Source of the DNA: Bog-473 sp963788125
Lineage (GTDB): Bacteria; Actinomycetota; Acidimicrobiia; Acidimicrobiales; RAAP-2
Length of the DNA: 64,000 bases
Reading direction: 5' to 3'
Assembly: GCA_963788125.1 (NCBI GenBank)
Contig: CAWBFN010000001.1
Coordinates: 1,798,001-1,862,000 of the forward strand
Shown here: positions 44,057 through 52,389 of the stretch, one piece after another
How the letters are laid out: the number at the start of each line of letters is the position of its first letter
Numbering within the stretch: position 1 is the first letter of the stretch
Program-made: the position numbers and the translations under genes
The notes under the pieces: model-generated
Databases searched by the model: none
What the model was told of the DNA's origin: nothing
The model's input: the letters and a program-made list of their open reading frames with translations, nothing else

Positions 44057-44770
44057 ATGTCGAAGTCCGTACGACGACTCGGAGGTGTTGTGCTGTGCTC
44101 GGCCACGGTGCTGAGCGCGTGGACCGTTGCCGGGGCAGCCAGTCCGCCGAGCCTCTCGACGATTCAGGCAGCCGCCGCCGCGGCCATCACACTGCGGGTG
44201 AACGACCTCACGGCGGCCGTCACCACGGTCAATGGCGCCAAGGACCTCGGCTCGGACTCCGCCGCGTTGGTGTCGTACCTTCAGGCCGACATCGCACCGC
44301 TGCAGGCCCTGGGTCAGAAGATCGCCAGCGACACCAGCGTGACGACCGCCACGTCCGACGCCGCCGGCATCTACACCAACTTCCGCGTGTTGGCCCTGGT
44401 GCTGCCGGCCGCTCATCTGGCGGCCACCGTGGACGGCATCGACGTGACCACGCTCCCCCACCTGACGGCGCTCGCCGCCAAGGCTGAGTCCCGGGTGAAT
44501 TCGTCCAACCAGGCGGTCCTCCAACCCCTCATCAACGAGATGAACGGGCAGGTCACCGCCGCCACCACGGGCACATCCGGCGTCGCCTCCACCGTGCTCG
44601 GCTACCTGCCCGCGCAGTGGAACGCCGATCACGATCTCCTGGCGCCCGCGCACGGCGCAGTCCAGGCCGCCGTCGCCGCCGTCGCCAAGGCACGCGGCGA
44701 CGCCCTACAGATCCGATCCGCGCTGGCTTCGGCCACGTCGGCTGCGACCACTACGTCCACGACGGCGTAG
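44057..44770 (+). CDS. Secreted alanine-rich helical protein, unknown
   Basis: A 237-residue protein with a signal peptide (MSKSVRRLGGVVLCSATVLS, cleavage near VAGAAS). The mature part is long amphipathic helix rich in Ala, Val and Thr, with a Thr/Ser tail. It resembles generic exported actinobacterial helical proteins. GAGAGGA (44044-44050) fits the ATG at 44057. It is divergent from the two-component operon, and may be its target (inference). Confidence 0.7.
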   Translation: MSKSVRRLGGVVLCSATVLSAWTVAGAASPPSLSTIQAAAAAAITLRVNDLTAAVTTVNGAKDLGSDSAALVSYLQADIAPLQALGQKIASDTSVTTATSDAAGIYTNFRVLALVLPAAHLAATVDGIDVTTLPHLTALAAKAESRVNSSNQAVLQPLINEMNGQVTAATTGTSGVASTVLGYLPAQWNADHDLLAPAHGAVQAAVAAVAKARGDALQIRSALASATSAATTTSTTA

Positions 44771-44854
44771 CCAACGGGCCTCCCTTCCTGAGACAGCGGC
44801 AGTCCCCGGGAGTCCCTCCAGGTGTGTGTTCGTGGTCACGGTTCCCGCACGCGC

Positions 44855-44860
44855 TACCGT
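44855..44860 (+). promoter_or_regulatory. -10 element of the NarL regulator gene
   Basis: TACCGT, 10 nt before the ATG at 44871, with no Shine-Dalgarno between; a leaderless transcript is likely. Confidence 0.35.
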
Positions 44861-44870
44861 GATCTCTCAC

Positions 44871-45545
44871 ATGGAGCCGATCCGGGTGGCGCTGGCAGAG
44901 GACAACGTCCTGCTTCGAGAGGGCATCTCTCGAATCATCGAAGCGCGGCACGACCTGAAACTGGTGGGGACGGCGTGCGATCTGCCGCAGCTTCTCCAAC
45001 TGATCCAGAAGGAAGAGCCCGACGTCGTGATCACCGACATCCGGATGCCACCCACCGGGACCGATGAGGGCATTCAGGCCGCCTCGTGGCTACGCGAGAA
45101 CCGTCCGGAGGTCGGCGTGGTGGTCCTGAGCCAGTTCACCGCACCGGCCTACGCACTGGCCCTGTTGGAAACCGGATCTGCAGGACGGGCGTACCTGCTC
45201 AAGGAGCGCGTGGCCGGTGCCGATGAGCTGGCCCAGGCCGTGCACACGGTGGCGCAAGCCGGGTCGATGATCGATCCCGTCGTGGTGGACGAGCTCATTC
45301 AGGCGCGTTCGACACGACGGACATCGGACCTGTCCTGGCTCACGCCGCGAGAGTCAGAGATCCTGGGCGAAATGGCTCAGGGGAAGAGCAACGCAGCCAT
45401 CGCCTCCTCCTTGCAGGTTTCCGAGCGGGCGGTGGAGAAGCACACCAATTCGATATTCTCAAAGCTCGGACTGACCGAGGAAAAGGAAGTCAACCGGCGG
45501 GTCAAGGCCGTGTTGGTGTACCTGAGTGAGCCCGGGGGAGGCTGA
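44871..45545 (+). CDS. NarL/FixJ-family response regulator
   Basis: A 224-residue regulator: acidic E10/D11, phospho-accepting Asp56 in VITDIRMPPT, YLLKERV lysine, and a C-terminal LuxR helix-turn-helix (LTPRESEILGEMAQGKSNAA, VSERAVEKHTNSIFSKLGL). Its receiver is clearly paralogous to that of the cyclase protein at 48967-50364 (shared TDIRMPP, EGSAG/TGSAG and YLLK segments). The linked membrane kinase at 46042-48186 is the natural partner. Confidence 0.92.
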   Translation: MEPIRVALAEDNVLLREGISRIIEARHDLKLVGTACDLPQLLQLIQKEEPDVVITDIRMPPTGTDEGIQAASWLRENRPEVGVVVLSQFTAPAYALALLETGSAGRAYLLKERVAGADELAQAVHTVAQAGSMIDPVVVDELIQARSTRRTSDLSWLTPRESEILGEMAQGKSNAAIASSLQVSERAVEKHTNSIFSKLGLTEEKEVNRRVKAVLVYLSEPGGG

Positions 45546-45608
45546 CCCTACCGACTCCGGTGTGCCAGTACCACCATGGCGGCCGGATCTGCATGCGATG
45601 ATGGATTA

Positions 45609-46001
45609 ATGAGTGGCCCGCTCTCCGTGCTCGTGGTGGACGATCAGGCGCCGTTCCGATCGGCCATGAAGGCCGTGCTCCGGCGTTCGCCCGAGTTCGA
45701 GCTCGCCGGGGAAGCGGCGAGTGGTTCCGAGGCGATCGCCCTGGCCGACGAGCTCAATCCGGCGCTGGTCCTGATGGACATCAACATGCCCGAGATGAAT
45801 GGGATAGAGGCGACCCGTCGTATCGTCTCCTCCCACCCCGATGTGGTCGTGGTTCTGTGCTCGACGTACGAGGTCGGGGATCTTCCCCCCGACGCGGCCA
45901 CGAGCGGCGCGCGGGCCTACATCAACAAGGAGCATCTGGGCGCCGACACGCTGCGGCGGCTGTGGGCGGAGCGGGACGACGGCGGGTTCATCGCCCGCTG
46001 A
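45609..46001 (+). CDS. Stand-alone response-regulator receiver
   Basis: A 130-residue protein consisting of one receiver domain: D11/D12, Asp57 (LVLMDINMPEMNG), a Thr/Ser position at 85-86 and Lys107 in YINKEHL. No output domain follows before the stop. It may act as a phosphate sink or relay for the neighbouring kinase, whose gene converges on it. The start at 45609 opens the receiver; no ribosome site is visible. Confidence 0.88.
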   Translation: MSGPLSVLVVDDQAPFRSAMKAVLRRSPEFELAGEAASGSEAIALADELNPALVLMDINMPEMNGIEATRRIVSSHPDVVVVLCSTYEVGDLPPDAATSGARAYINKEHLGADTLRRLWAERDDGGFIAR

Positions 46002-46041
46002 GCCGCCGTCGCCCTTGACGACGCTGGAGAGATCCACCGGG

Positions 46042-48186
46042 TCAGATCAGCGGGACCGAGCCGTTCACCCGTGCACCCTTGCCGGGCTCCGACTCCCAGC
46101 GGACCGTCCCGCCGATCGCGCCGAGCCGGTCAGCCATGTTGACGTATCCGTGACCACGTTGCGCCTTGTCCACGTCGAAACCGGGCCCGTTGTCGCTGAC
46201 CGAGAACAGGAGACCACCCGACTCCTCCCACAGCCGCACCTCCACTTCGGCGCCAACGGCATGCTTGGCCGCATTCTGGAGGGCTTCCAGGCAGCAGAAG
46301 TAGATCGCCGCCTCGGTCTCGGACGCGTAGCGGCCGATGCCGTCCGCCACGACGTCCACCGAGAGCGGGTTCCGGCTGGCTGCCGCCTTCAGTGCCTCTA
46401 CCAGTCCGCTGTCGACGAGCAGGGGTGGATAGATCCCGTGGGCCAGTTCTCGGAGCTCCTGGATCGTCAGCTGCACCTCCCCGGCAAGCTCGTCGAGCAT
46501 CTCGGCGCCGGCGGCCGGGTCGTCGGCGATGACATCGCGGGCGAGACGGAGATTGACGGCCAGAGCCACCAGATGCTGCTGCGCACCGTCGTGGAGATTC
46601 CGTTCCACCCGCCGCCGTTCGGCGTCGCCGCTGGCCACGATGCGCGCCCGCGACTCGCGGAGGGCGTCCGCCTGGTTACGCAGCTCGTCGAGCGTCGTCT
46701 GGAGCGCCGTGTCGAGTTGCGAGTTGTGGAAGGCCAGCCCGACCTGCCGGGCGAGGTCGGTGAGCACGCGATCGTCATCCTCGGAGAATGCGGTGTCTCC
46801 CGCGATGCGCTCGACGACGATGAGTCCGAGCAGTTCCCCGGCGTGGCTCACGGGCGCCACCCGCAGCTGAGCCTGTTCCCGGCCGTTCAAGAGGGCAGGT
46901 AGCCAGACGGAGGCCCAGGCGCTCCCGGACACGCCGGCCCGGGTCACGACCGGGCGCTCCCGACTGGAGACGACGATCGACCGAGGACCGGCGTCGGGCA
47001 CCGACACCGCCCTCTCCAGCACCTCCCCCATCCCGGTGTACACCTCGGCGCTCACCAGTCCCATGGTCTTGCGCAGGGACTCGGACAGCTGGAGGAGGAG
47101 CTCGTCCATGGGGATGGCCCGCGTCAAGCGGCTGCCGAAGGTTCGGAGCACCTCGTCGGGCGCCTGCCGGGCTCCGTAGACGAAGCGGGTGGCCGAACTG
47201 ACGAGCCGCTCCCGAGCCGGGACGAAGGCGAGCGCGGCAATGCCGGTCGCCAGCAGGGACAGCCCGAGCGTCGTCCGTTCTGCTCCGTCATCCGCCTTGT
47301 GTCCCAGGCCCAACTCCACCACGAGGTAGATCGCCGAGACCATGGCGACGAACCCGAACAGCGTGAGGGAACGGACGAGCAGGCGCGCACTCTGCGCGGA
47401 CAGCCGCCGGGACTCGCTCGCCATCAACGACAAGGGGATGAGCGCGGTGGCACCGGCGGCGACCGCGCCGAGTGGACCGGGCCAACCGATCAGTACGTGG
47501 AGCACGGCGAACACCAGTGCGATGGAAGCGGCCAGTACCGTCCCGACGGCGAACCACTGCAGACGCTCGCGTTCGTGCCCGATCGAGGTGGCATAGCGGA
47601 GCCGCACCGGCAAGAGTGCGCACACCGCGGCGATCGACCAGCTGATGCCGCCTGCGAGGACGGAGAAGGACTCCTTGGTGATCACAAAGGCCAGTCCCGA
47701 GCCCAGTGCGGCCACGTACACCACGATCACCGCGGAGCGACGCCCCCTCCCCGGCAGTTGCCCGTCGGGCAGCGCCAGTAAAAAGTGGAAGGACACGGCC
47801 GTCACCAAGAGCGCGGCGATCGTGGCGATCGACCGGGCGGCGCCGTACGAGTGCAGGTTTTCGCCCTGTGCGTACCGTCCCGCCGTGAGTGCGATGGCGG
47901 CCAGCAGTGCGTCCACGGCAATGAGCAAGGCGTACCAGTCCACGCGCGCCGATGACCGCTCCGAGAAGCGCGCGGCGACCACGCCGGTGACGGCCCACAC
48001 GAGCGTGAGTCCGAAGGCCACGGCGTTCACCGCGGTCATCGCCGCGGGAACGTGCTTGAACACACCGATGGCGACCGTGGCCAGCGTCACCGCGAACAAC
48101 AGTCCATTGAGGACGAGCTGCTCGGCAGAGCGCCTCACGGACGGCACACTGAGCTCGACGGCACTCTGATCCACGATGACGTCCAT
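46042..48186 (-). CDS. Membrane histidine kinase, NarX/DegS type with GAF
   Basis: A 714-residue kinase. Residues 25-290 hold about eight to nine membrane helices. A GAF-like domain follows (about 345-490), then HisKA_3 dimerisation with phospho-accepting His532 (RRRVERNLHDGAQQHL), and an HATPase_c domain (LEALQNAAKHA, SDNGPGFD, GHGYVNMADRLGAIGG). This class phosphorylates NarL-type regulators. Two such receivers (44871 and the cyclase) and a lone receiver are adjacent, making this the probable hub. ATG 48186 has GAGGAG ten bases upstream. It is downstream of the cyclase and ATPase genes on the same strand. Confidence 0.92.
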   Translation of the reverse strand: MDVIVDQSAVELSVPSVRRSAEQLVLNGLLFAVTLATVAIGVFKHVPAAMTAVNAVAFGLTLVWAVTGVVAARFSERSSARVDWYALLIAVDALLAAIALTAGRYAQGENLHSYGAARSIATIAALLVTAVSFHFLLALPDGQLPGRGRRSAVIVVYVAALGSGLAFVITKESFSVLAGGISWSIAAVCALLPVRLRYATSIGHERERLQWFAVGTVLAASIALVFAVLHVLIGWPGPLGAVAAGATALIPLSLMASESRRLSAQSARLLVRSLTLFGFVAMVSAIYLVVELGLGHKADDGAERTTLGLSLLATGIAALAFVPARERLVSSATRFVYGARQAPDEVLRTFGSRLTRAIPMDELLLQLSESLRKTMGLVSAEVYTGMGEVLERAVSVPDAGPRSIVVSSRERPVVTRAGVSGSAWASVWLPALLNGREQAQLRVAPVSHAGELLGLIVVERIAGDTAFSEDDDRVLTDLARQVGLAFHNSQLDTALQTTLDELRNQADALRESRARIVASGDAERRRVERNLHDGAQQHLVALAVNLRLARDVIADDPAAGAEMLDELAGEVQLTIQELRELAHGIYPPLLVDSGLVEALKAAASRNPLSVDVVADGIGRYASETEAAIYFCCLEALQNAAKHAVGAEVEVRLWEESGGLLFSVSDNGPGFDVDKAQRGHGYVNMADRLGAIGGTVRWESEPGKGARVNGSVPLI

Positions 48187-48265
48187 CCTCGACGCGCTCC
48201 TCATTCGGCCCGCCGTGAGAGGGCGGCGCGTGTTCGAGCTGCGATGCGTGCAGCCCCATCCACCG

Positions 48266-48970
48266 CTAGTGCACTCCGACAGGGATATCCGAGCTCTCCT
48301 CGACGATCCGGCCGTCGCGCATACGAACCACCCGGTCGGCGGCAGCGGCCACACCGGCGTCATGCGTCACCAGGACGATCGTCTGGCCCCCGTTGTGCAG
48401 GCGGCTCAGCAGCTCTATGACCTCCTGGCCACCCTCGGAGTCGAGGGCGCCCGTCGGCTCGTCGGCCAGGAGAAGCGTCGGCTCATTGGCGAGCGCCCGG
48501 GCGATGGCCAGCCGCTGGCGCTGCCCACCCGAGAGCATTCCCGGAACGGTCGACGCCTTGTCCCCGATGCCCAGCAGGTCCAGGAGGTCGCGCGCCCGTG
48601 TCTCGGCCATCCGCCGTTTACGACCGGCGATCACCGCGGGCAGGGCGACGTTCTCCAGCACCGTCATGCCCTCGAGCAGGTTGAAGAACTGGAAGACGAT
48701 GCCGATGTGCTTGCGCCGCAGGTGGGAGAGCTCGTCCTCGCTCCGGCCGGTCACCAGCTCCCCGGCAACCGTGATCGTGCCCTCATCGGCCACGTCGAGC
48801 CCCGCCACCAGGTTCAACAGGGTCGATTTCCCGCAGCCCGACGGGCCCATGAGCGCAACGAAATCGCCCGCCGCGACCGAAAGATCGACGCCCCGCAGCG
48901 CGCGGACCGGCGCATTCTCGGCCTCGAACGTCTTGCGGACCTTGTCCACTACGAGAGCATCCATCTTCAC
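48266..48970 (-). CDS. ABC transporter ATPase (MacB/LolD type), no permease adjacent
   Basis: A 234-residue ATPase: Walker A GPSGCGKST, VFQFFNLLEGMTVLENV, signature LSGGQRQRLAIARAL, Walker B LLLADEPTGALD and LVTHDAGVA. The GTG at 48970 overlaps the stop of the cyclase gene (GTGA), with an ATG six bases later as alternative; either way translation is coupled. No permease lies next to it. The orphan FtsX-type permease at 53844-56342 is the best local partner. Confidence 0.9.
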   Translation of the reverse strand: MKMDALVVDKVRKTFEAENAPVRALRGVDLSVAAGDFVALMGPSGCGKSTLLNLVAGLDVADEGTITVAGELVTGRSEDELSHLRRKHIGIVFQFFNLLEGMTVLENVALPAVIAGRKRRMAETRARDLLDLLGIGDKASTVPGMLSGGQRQRLAIARALANEPTLLLADEPTGALDSEGGQEVIELLSRLHNGGQTIVLVTHDAGVAAAADRVVRMRDGRIVEESSDIPVGVH

Positions 48971-50364
48971 AGCCTTTCGCTTGGGGCCATGACCGGGTTG
49001 GGGTCTGGCTCATTGATCAACCTGAAGGCGAACACCGGAGCGTCACGACCCTTCACCAGCTGCGGGGCGAGTGCGACCGTGGTCACCGGCGTGCGCAGCG
49101 CATTCAGGGTGCCCTCAGAGAGAACAGTCTCCCCCGCCGCCGCCAACTGCTGCAGCCGCTGTGACATGTTGACCGTGTCGCCCACCAAGGTGTACTCCAA
49201 CCGCTCCTCCGAACCGAGGAGCGCGGCGGCGGCCTCACCGGTCGAGAGCCCCAGGCCCAATCCGAAGTCAGGCAGGCCTTCGTCTCTCCACCGGTCGTTG
49301 ATGGCCCGTTGTTTGGTGTGCATCGAAAGAGCCGCTGCAACGGCCCGGTCGGCGTGGTCGTCTTGGGCGAAGGGGGCTCCGAACACCGCCATCACCGCGT
49401 CGCCCACAAACTGCATGACCGTCCCGTTCTCCCCCAGGATCGCGTCGTTCATGGCGGCGCGATGCACATTCAGTTGCCCCGCCAGCTGGCTCGGGTCGGC
49501 GTGCTCGGCGATGGTCGAGTAGGAACGGATGTCGCTCATGAGCACCGTCACCTCGACCCGCTCCGTCTCACCGATGTGCCGACCATCCCGGCGAAGCTTC
49601 TCCGCCAGGCCGCCGGGAAGCAAGCGGGAGAGGGTCTCGCCTTGCTCCTCCCGATCCACGATGGCCTTGTGCAGCAGTCGGAGACGTTGCAATGCCCCTT
49701 GCGTCCCCGCCGATACACCCTCCGCCAGCTTGACGAACACCGCCTCCACCTCGGCATCGATGGCGGAGGCCGGGAGCTGGCGGGCCACGGCGATCGCCTT
49801 GATCGGCTTACCCTCGGCCACCATGCTTAGGAGCGCTTCCTCGCTGGGCGTCAGCCCGCCGTGGGTCGTGACCGGTCGTAGCAGGGCCTCGACGATGGAC
49901 GGATCGAGTGCGGTGCCTCCCGTCGCCACCGCCCGTATGGCGTCGACCAGCTGGTTTCCTTCGGCTATGTGGTCCTTGAGGAGGTAGCCGTACCCCGCGG
50001 ACCCTTCGGCCAGTAGCGACACGGCGTACTCGGGATCGTCGTACTGCGAGAGGATGACCACCCCCGTGCCGGGGTGGCGCTTGCGGACTTCCTTGGCCGC
50101 ATCTATCCCCTCACGGTTGAAGGAGGGGGGCATTCGGATGTCGGTGACCAGGACGTGGGGCTCATGCTCCAGCGCACCCTGGACGACCTCGTCGTAGTCG
50201 GCCGCCACTCCCACCACCGTGAGGTCGGCGTGTCGGGCGATCAACGCGCGTACGCCCTCGCGCACGATCAGGTTGTCGTCGGCCAGGAGGACGCTGATCG
50301 TGCCGGAAGGCCCGGATGAGGCGGAACCGCTGTCGGGGTGATCCATCGCATCCAGTTGTCGCAT
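48967..50364 (-). CDS. Response regulator fused to class III nucleotidyl cyclase (REC-degenerate HTH-CHD)
   Basis: A 465-residue protein. Residues 23-140 are a receiver (D29/D30, phospho-accepting Asp75 in VTDIRMPP, Lys130). Residues 170-217 align with a LuxR helix-turn-helix but have lost its conserved recognition pattern (LTPSEEALLSMVAEGKPIKA). Residues 268-450 are a class III cyclase catalytic domain with metal-binding Asp278 (VLMSDIRSYS) and Asp322 (FVGDAVMAVFG), and the VNMSQR motif giving Asn399 and Arg403. All key catalytic residues are present, so it should make cAMP (or cGMP) when phosphorylated. An alternative start is ATG 50346. It is co-transcribed with an ABC ATPase. Confidence 0.93.
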   Translation of the reverse strand: MRQLDAMDHPDSGSASSGPSGTISVLLADDNLIVREGVRALIARHADLTVVGVAADYDEVVQGALEHEPHVLVTDIRMPPSFNREGIDAAKEVRKRHPGTGVVILSQYDDPEYAVSLLAEGSAGYGYLLKDHIAEGNQLVDAIRAVATGGTALDPSIVEALLRPVTTHGGLTPSEEALLSMVAEGKPIKAIAVARQLPASAIDAEVEAVFVKLAEGVSAGTQGALQRLRLLHKAIVDREEQGETLSRLLPGGLAEKLRRDGRHIGETERVEVTVLMSDIRSYSTIAEHADPSQLAGQLNVHRAAMNDAILGENGTVMQFVGDAVMAVFGAPFAQDDHADRAVAAALSMHTKQRAINDRWRDEGLPDFGLGLGLSTGEAAAALLGSEERLEYTLVGDTVNMSQRLQQLAAAGETVLSEGTLNALRTPVTTVALAPQLVKGRDAPVFAFRLINEPDPNPVMAPSERL

Positions 50365-50479
50365 ACCCGGGCGCTGGATGAAAGGGGGCGACCATCCCGA
50401 GCGGGGGTGGTGCTAGGCACACCTGGCGATACCTGTCAGCACACTCGCCAGCTTCGCGTTCGAGGCAGATGCTGGCGGT

Positions 50480-51502
50480 ATGACAACGACGACCACCACC
50501 CGGTACGAGGGGGCCGTGACCTCCCTGTCCTGGATCCCCTCCGAAGCCATTGAGGGTGCCCAACGAATCGCCTTCGACTCGGGCATCACCCACTACGACC
50601 CTCCTCCCCCGGCGGAGGGCATCGACCTGGAGGAGTTGCAGGTGGCCGACCGCTTTCGGTTCGCCAACGAGCTCCGAGCGTGGATTGAGGTCGACGGTTC
50701 CGGACGCGTCGCCGACTGCGGCTACGAGGGCGGCGGCCTGATGGGGTCGACGACCGTCCGGCTCGCCGGGCTGCGCCACAAGTTCGAGGCGGCCCAGCTT
50801 CCCGACCTGCGGCGCGAGCCCGAATTGGGAGAAGGGTGGGTGCGCTTCGTCCAGACGACGGGTGGTCGGACGGGGCTGCCGGCGCCTCGACGGGTCCGGC
50901 GGCGGCCCTACATCCAGTGGCAGGCGCCGCTGGTATGGACGACGCTGTCGCTGACGCTGCACGTCGACGGCCGCAGCGAGAGCGGGCTCATCGGTGCCAG
51001 CCGCTTTCCCCGGCACTGGGTCTACGACCAGGCTGGAACCCTGTCGCACAAGTCGGGGCTGACCGATTTCAAGGACTGGTACCGCCTGTCCTTCGGCCGC
51101 CACACGCCCTGGGGCGATCAGGACTCAGAGGCGTTGGTGACGGCGGTGGAAACGGCGCTGGAGCGCTCCCTGTCGGCTCGTCTGATGGGCGGGGACAGCA
51201 AGGTCAGGTTCGACCGGTTCCCCGCCGGCGCCGTCCTGGCCAAACAGGGAGAGCCCGGCACGGAGGTCTTCCTGGTCCTGGACGGGGTCATCCGGGTGGA
51301 ACACGATGGTGAGCGCCTGGCCGAGTACGGGCCCGGAGCCCTCCTGGGGGAGCGGGCCCATCTGGAAGACGGCGCCCGCACCTCGACGCTCGAAGCCGTC
51401 ACGCCGTGCCGGGTGGCGGTGGTCGAGGCCGATCAACTCGAGCGTTCGGATCTCGAGGAGCTCTCCGAGGGACACCGCCGCGAAGACCAGGCGCCATACT
51501 GA
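50480..51502 (+). CDS. Cyclic-nucleotide-binding-domain protein
   Basis: A 340-residue protein. The first 230 residues form an uncharacterised actinobacterial domain (TRYEGAVTSLSWIPSEAIEG, ADRFRFANELRAWIEV, FVQTTGGRTGLPAPR, FPRHWVYDQAGTLSHKSGL). Residues 237-325 are a CRP-like cNMP-binding fold: FPAGAVLAKQGEPGTEVFLVLDG, then a phosphate-binding cassette LLGERAHLEDGARTST with Glu291 and Arg300, the residues that hold cyclic nucleotide. No DNA-binding domain is present, so it is an effector, not a CRP. It is divergent from the cyclase gene 115 bp away. Confidence 0.85.
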   Translation: MTTTTTTRYEGAVTSLSWIPSEAIEGAQRIAFDSGITHYDPPPPAEGIDLEELQVADRFRFANELRAWIEVDGSGRVADCGYEGGGLMGSTTVRLAGLRHKFEAAQLPDLRREPELGEGWVRFVQTTGGRTGLPAPRRVRRRPYIQWQAPLVWTTLSLTLHVDGRSESGLIGASRFPRHWVYDQAGTLSHKSGLTDFKDWYRLSFGRHTPWGDQDSEALVTAVETALERSLSARLMGGDSKVRFDRFPAGAVLAKQGEPGTEVFLVLDGVIRVEHDGERLAEYGPGALLGERAHLEDGARTSTLEAVTPCRVAVVEADQLERSDLEELSEGHRREDQAPY

Positions 51503-51506
51503 GCGG

Positions 51507-52382
51507 GTGCGGGTCCATTTCTGCGGTACACGTGGATCGACTCCGGCCCCGGGCCCAGATTTCGTTCGCTACGGAGGCCATACGTCCTGCGTTGCGCTCT
51601 CGGCCACCGTGGACGCGCCGTCCTCAGGGGACGATGCGCCCACCTTGCTGCTCGACTCGGGCACGGGCATCCGTCGGGTTTCCGCCCTGCTCGACCACCG
51701 GCCGTTCGTCGGTGTGATCCTCCTGACCCACCTGCACTGGGACCACGTACAAGGTCTGCCCTTCTTCGAGAGCGGAGACCACCCGGACTCCCGTGTGACG
51801 CTCCTGCTCCCCCCCCAAGAGGATGGAGCCGACGCCGAGAGCGTATTGGCGCGCATGATGTCGCCTCCTCTCTTCCCCATCCGGCCACGAAACCTGCGGG
51901 GGAAATGGACGTTCGACGTGTTGCCCCCCGAGGCCTTTTCCGATGACGGATTCACCGTCGGTTCGTTTCGTGTCACCGCAAGGGACGTCCCCCACAAGGG
52001 AGGACGGACGGTCGGGTACCGGGTAGGCGATGGCCGCTCGACCATCGCCTACATCCCTGACCACTGCCCGACCGTGCTGGGGGAAGGGCCCGATGGATGG
52101 GGCGAATACCACCCGGCCGTCCTCGAGCTGGCCCGCGAGGTCGACGTGCTGGTCCACGACGCCCACCTCCTTGCCGAAGAGGTGGCGGCGGAGGCCTCCT
52201 TCGGCCACGCCGCCGCGGACTACGCCGTTGAGCTCGGGCGCCGAGCGGGAGCCCGCGAGGTGGCGCTCTTCCACCACCGTCCGGACCGCACCGACATTGC
52301 GGTCACCCGCCTCGTCGACCGACTCTCGTCCTCGGCCCTGCCGGTGATCGGCGCCGCAGACGGCACGGAGCTGGTGCTGTGA
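51507..52382 (+). CDS. MBL-fold hydrolase, possible cyclic-nucleotide phosphodiesterase
   Basis: A 291-residue metallo-beta-lactamase-fold enzyme: VHFCGTRGSTPAPGPDFVRYGG and LLLDSGTGIR open it, THLHWDHVQGLPF supplies HxHxDH, and DHCPTV, VHDAH and LFHHRPDRTD give later metal ligands. This layout occurs in PhnP-like and phosphodiesterase-like MBL proteins. GTG 51507 is four bases after the stop of the cNMP-domain gene, so the two are coupled. Degradation of a cyclic nucleotide is a context-based inference; other phosphoesters are possible. Confidence 0.75.
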   Translation: MRVHFCGTRGSTPAPGPDFVRYGGHTSCVALSATVDAPSSGDDAPTLLLDSGTGIRRVSALLDHRPFVGVILLTHLHWDHVQGLPFFESGDHPDSRVTLLLPPQEDGADAESVLARMMSPPLFPIRPRNLRGKWTFDVLPPEAFSDDGFTVGSFRVTARDVPHKGGRTVGYRVGDGRSTIAYIPDHCPTVLGEGPDGWGEYHPAVLELAREVDVLVHDAHLLAEEVAAEASFGHAAADYAVELGRRAGAREVALFHHRPDRTDIAVTRLVDRLSSSALPVIGAADGTELVL

Positions 52383-52389
52383 TGCACCG

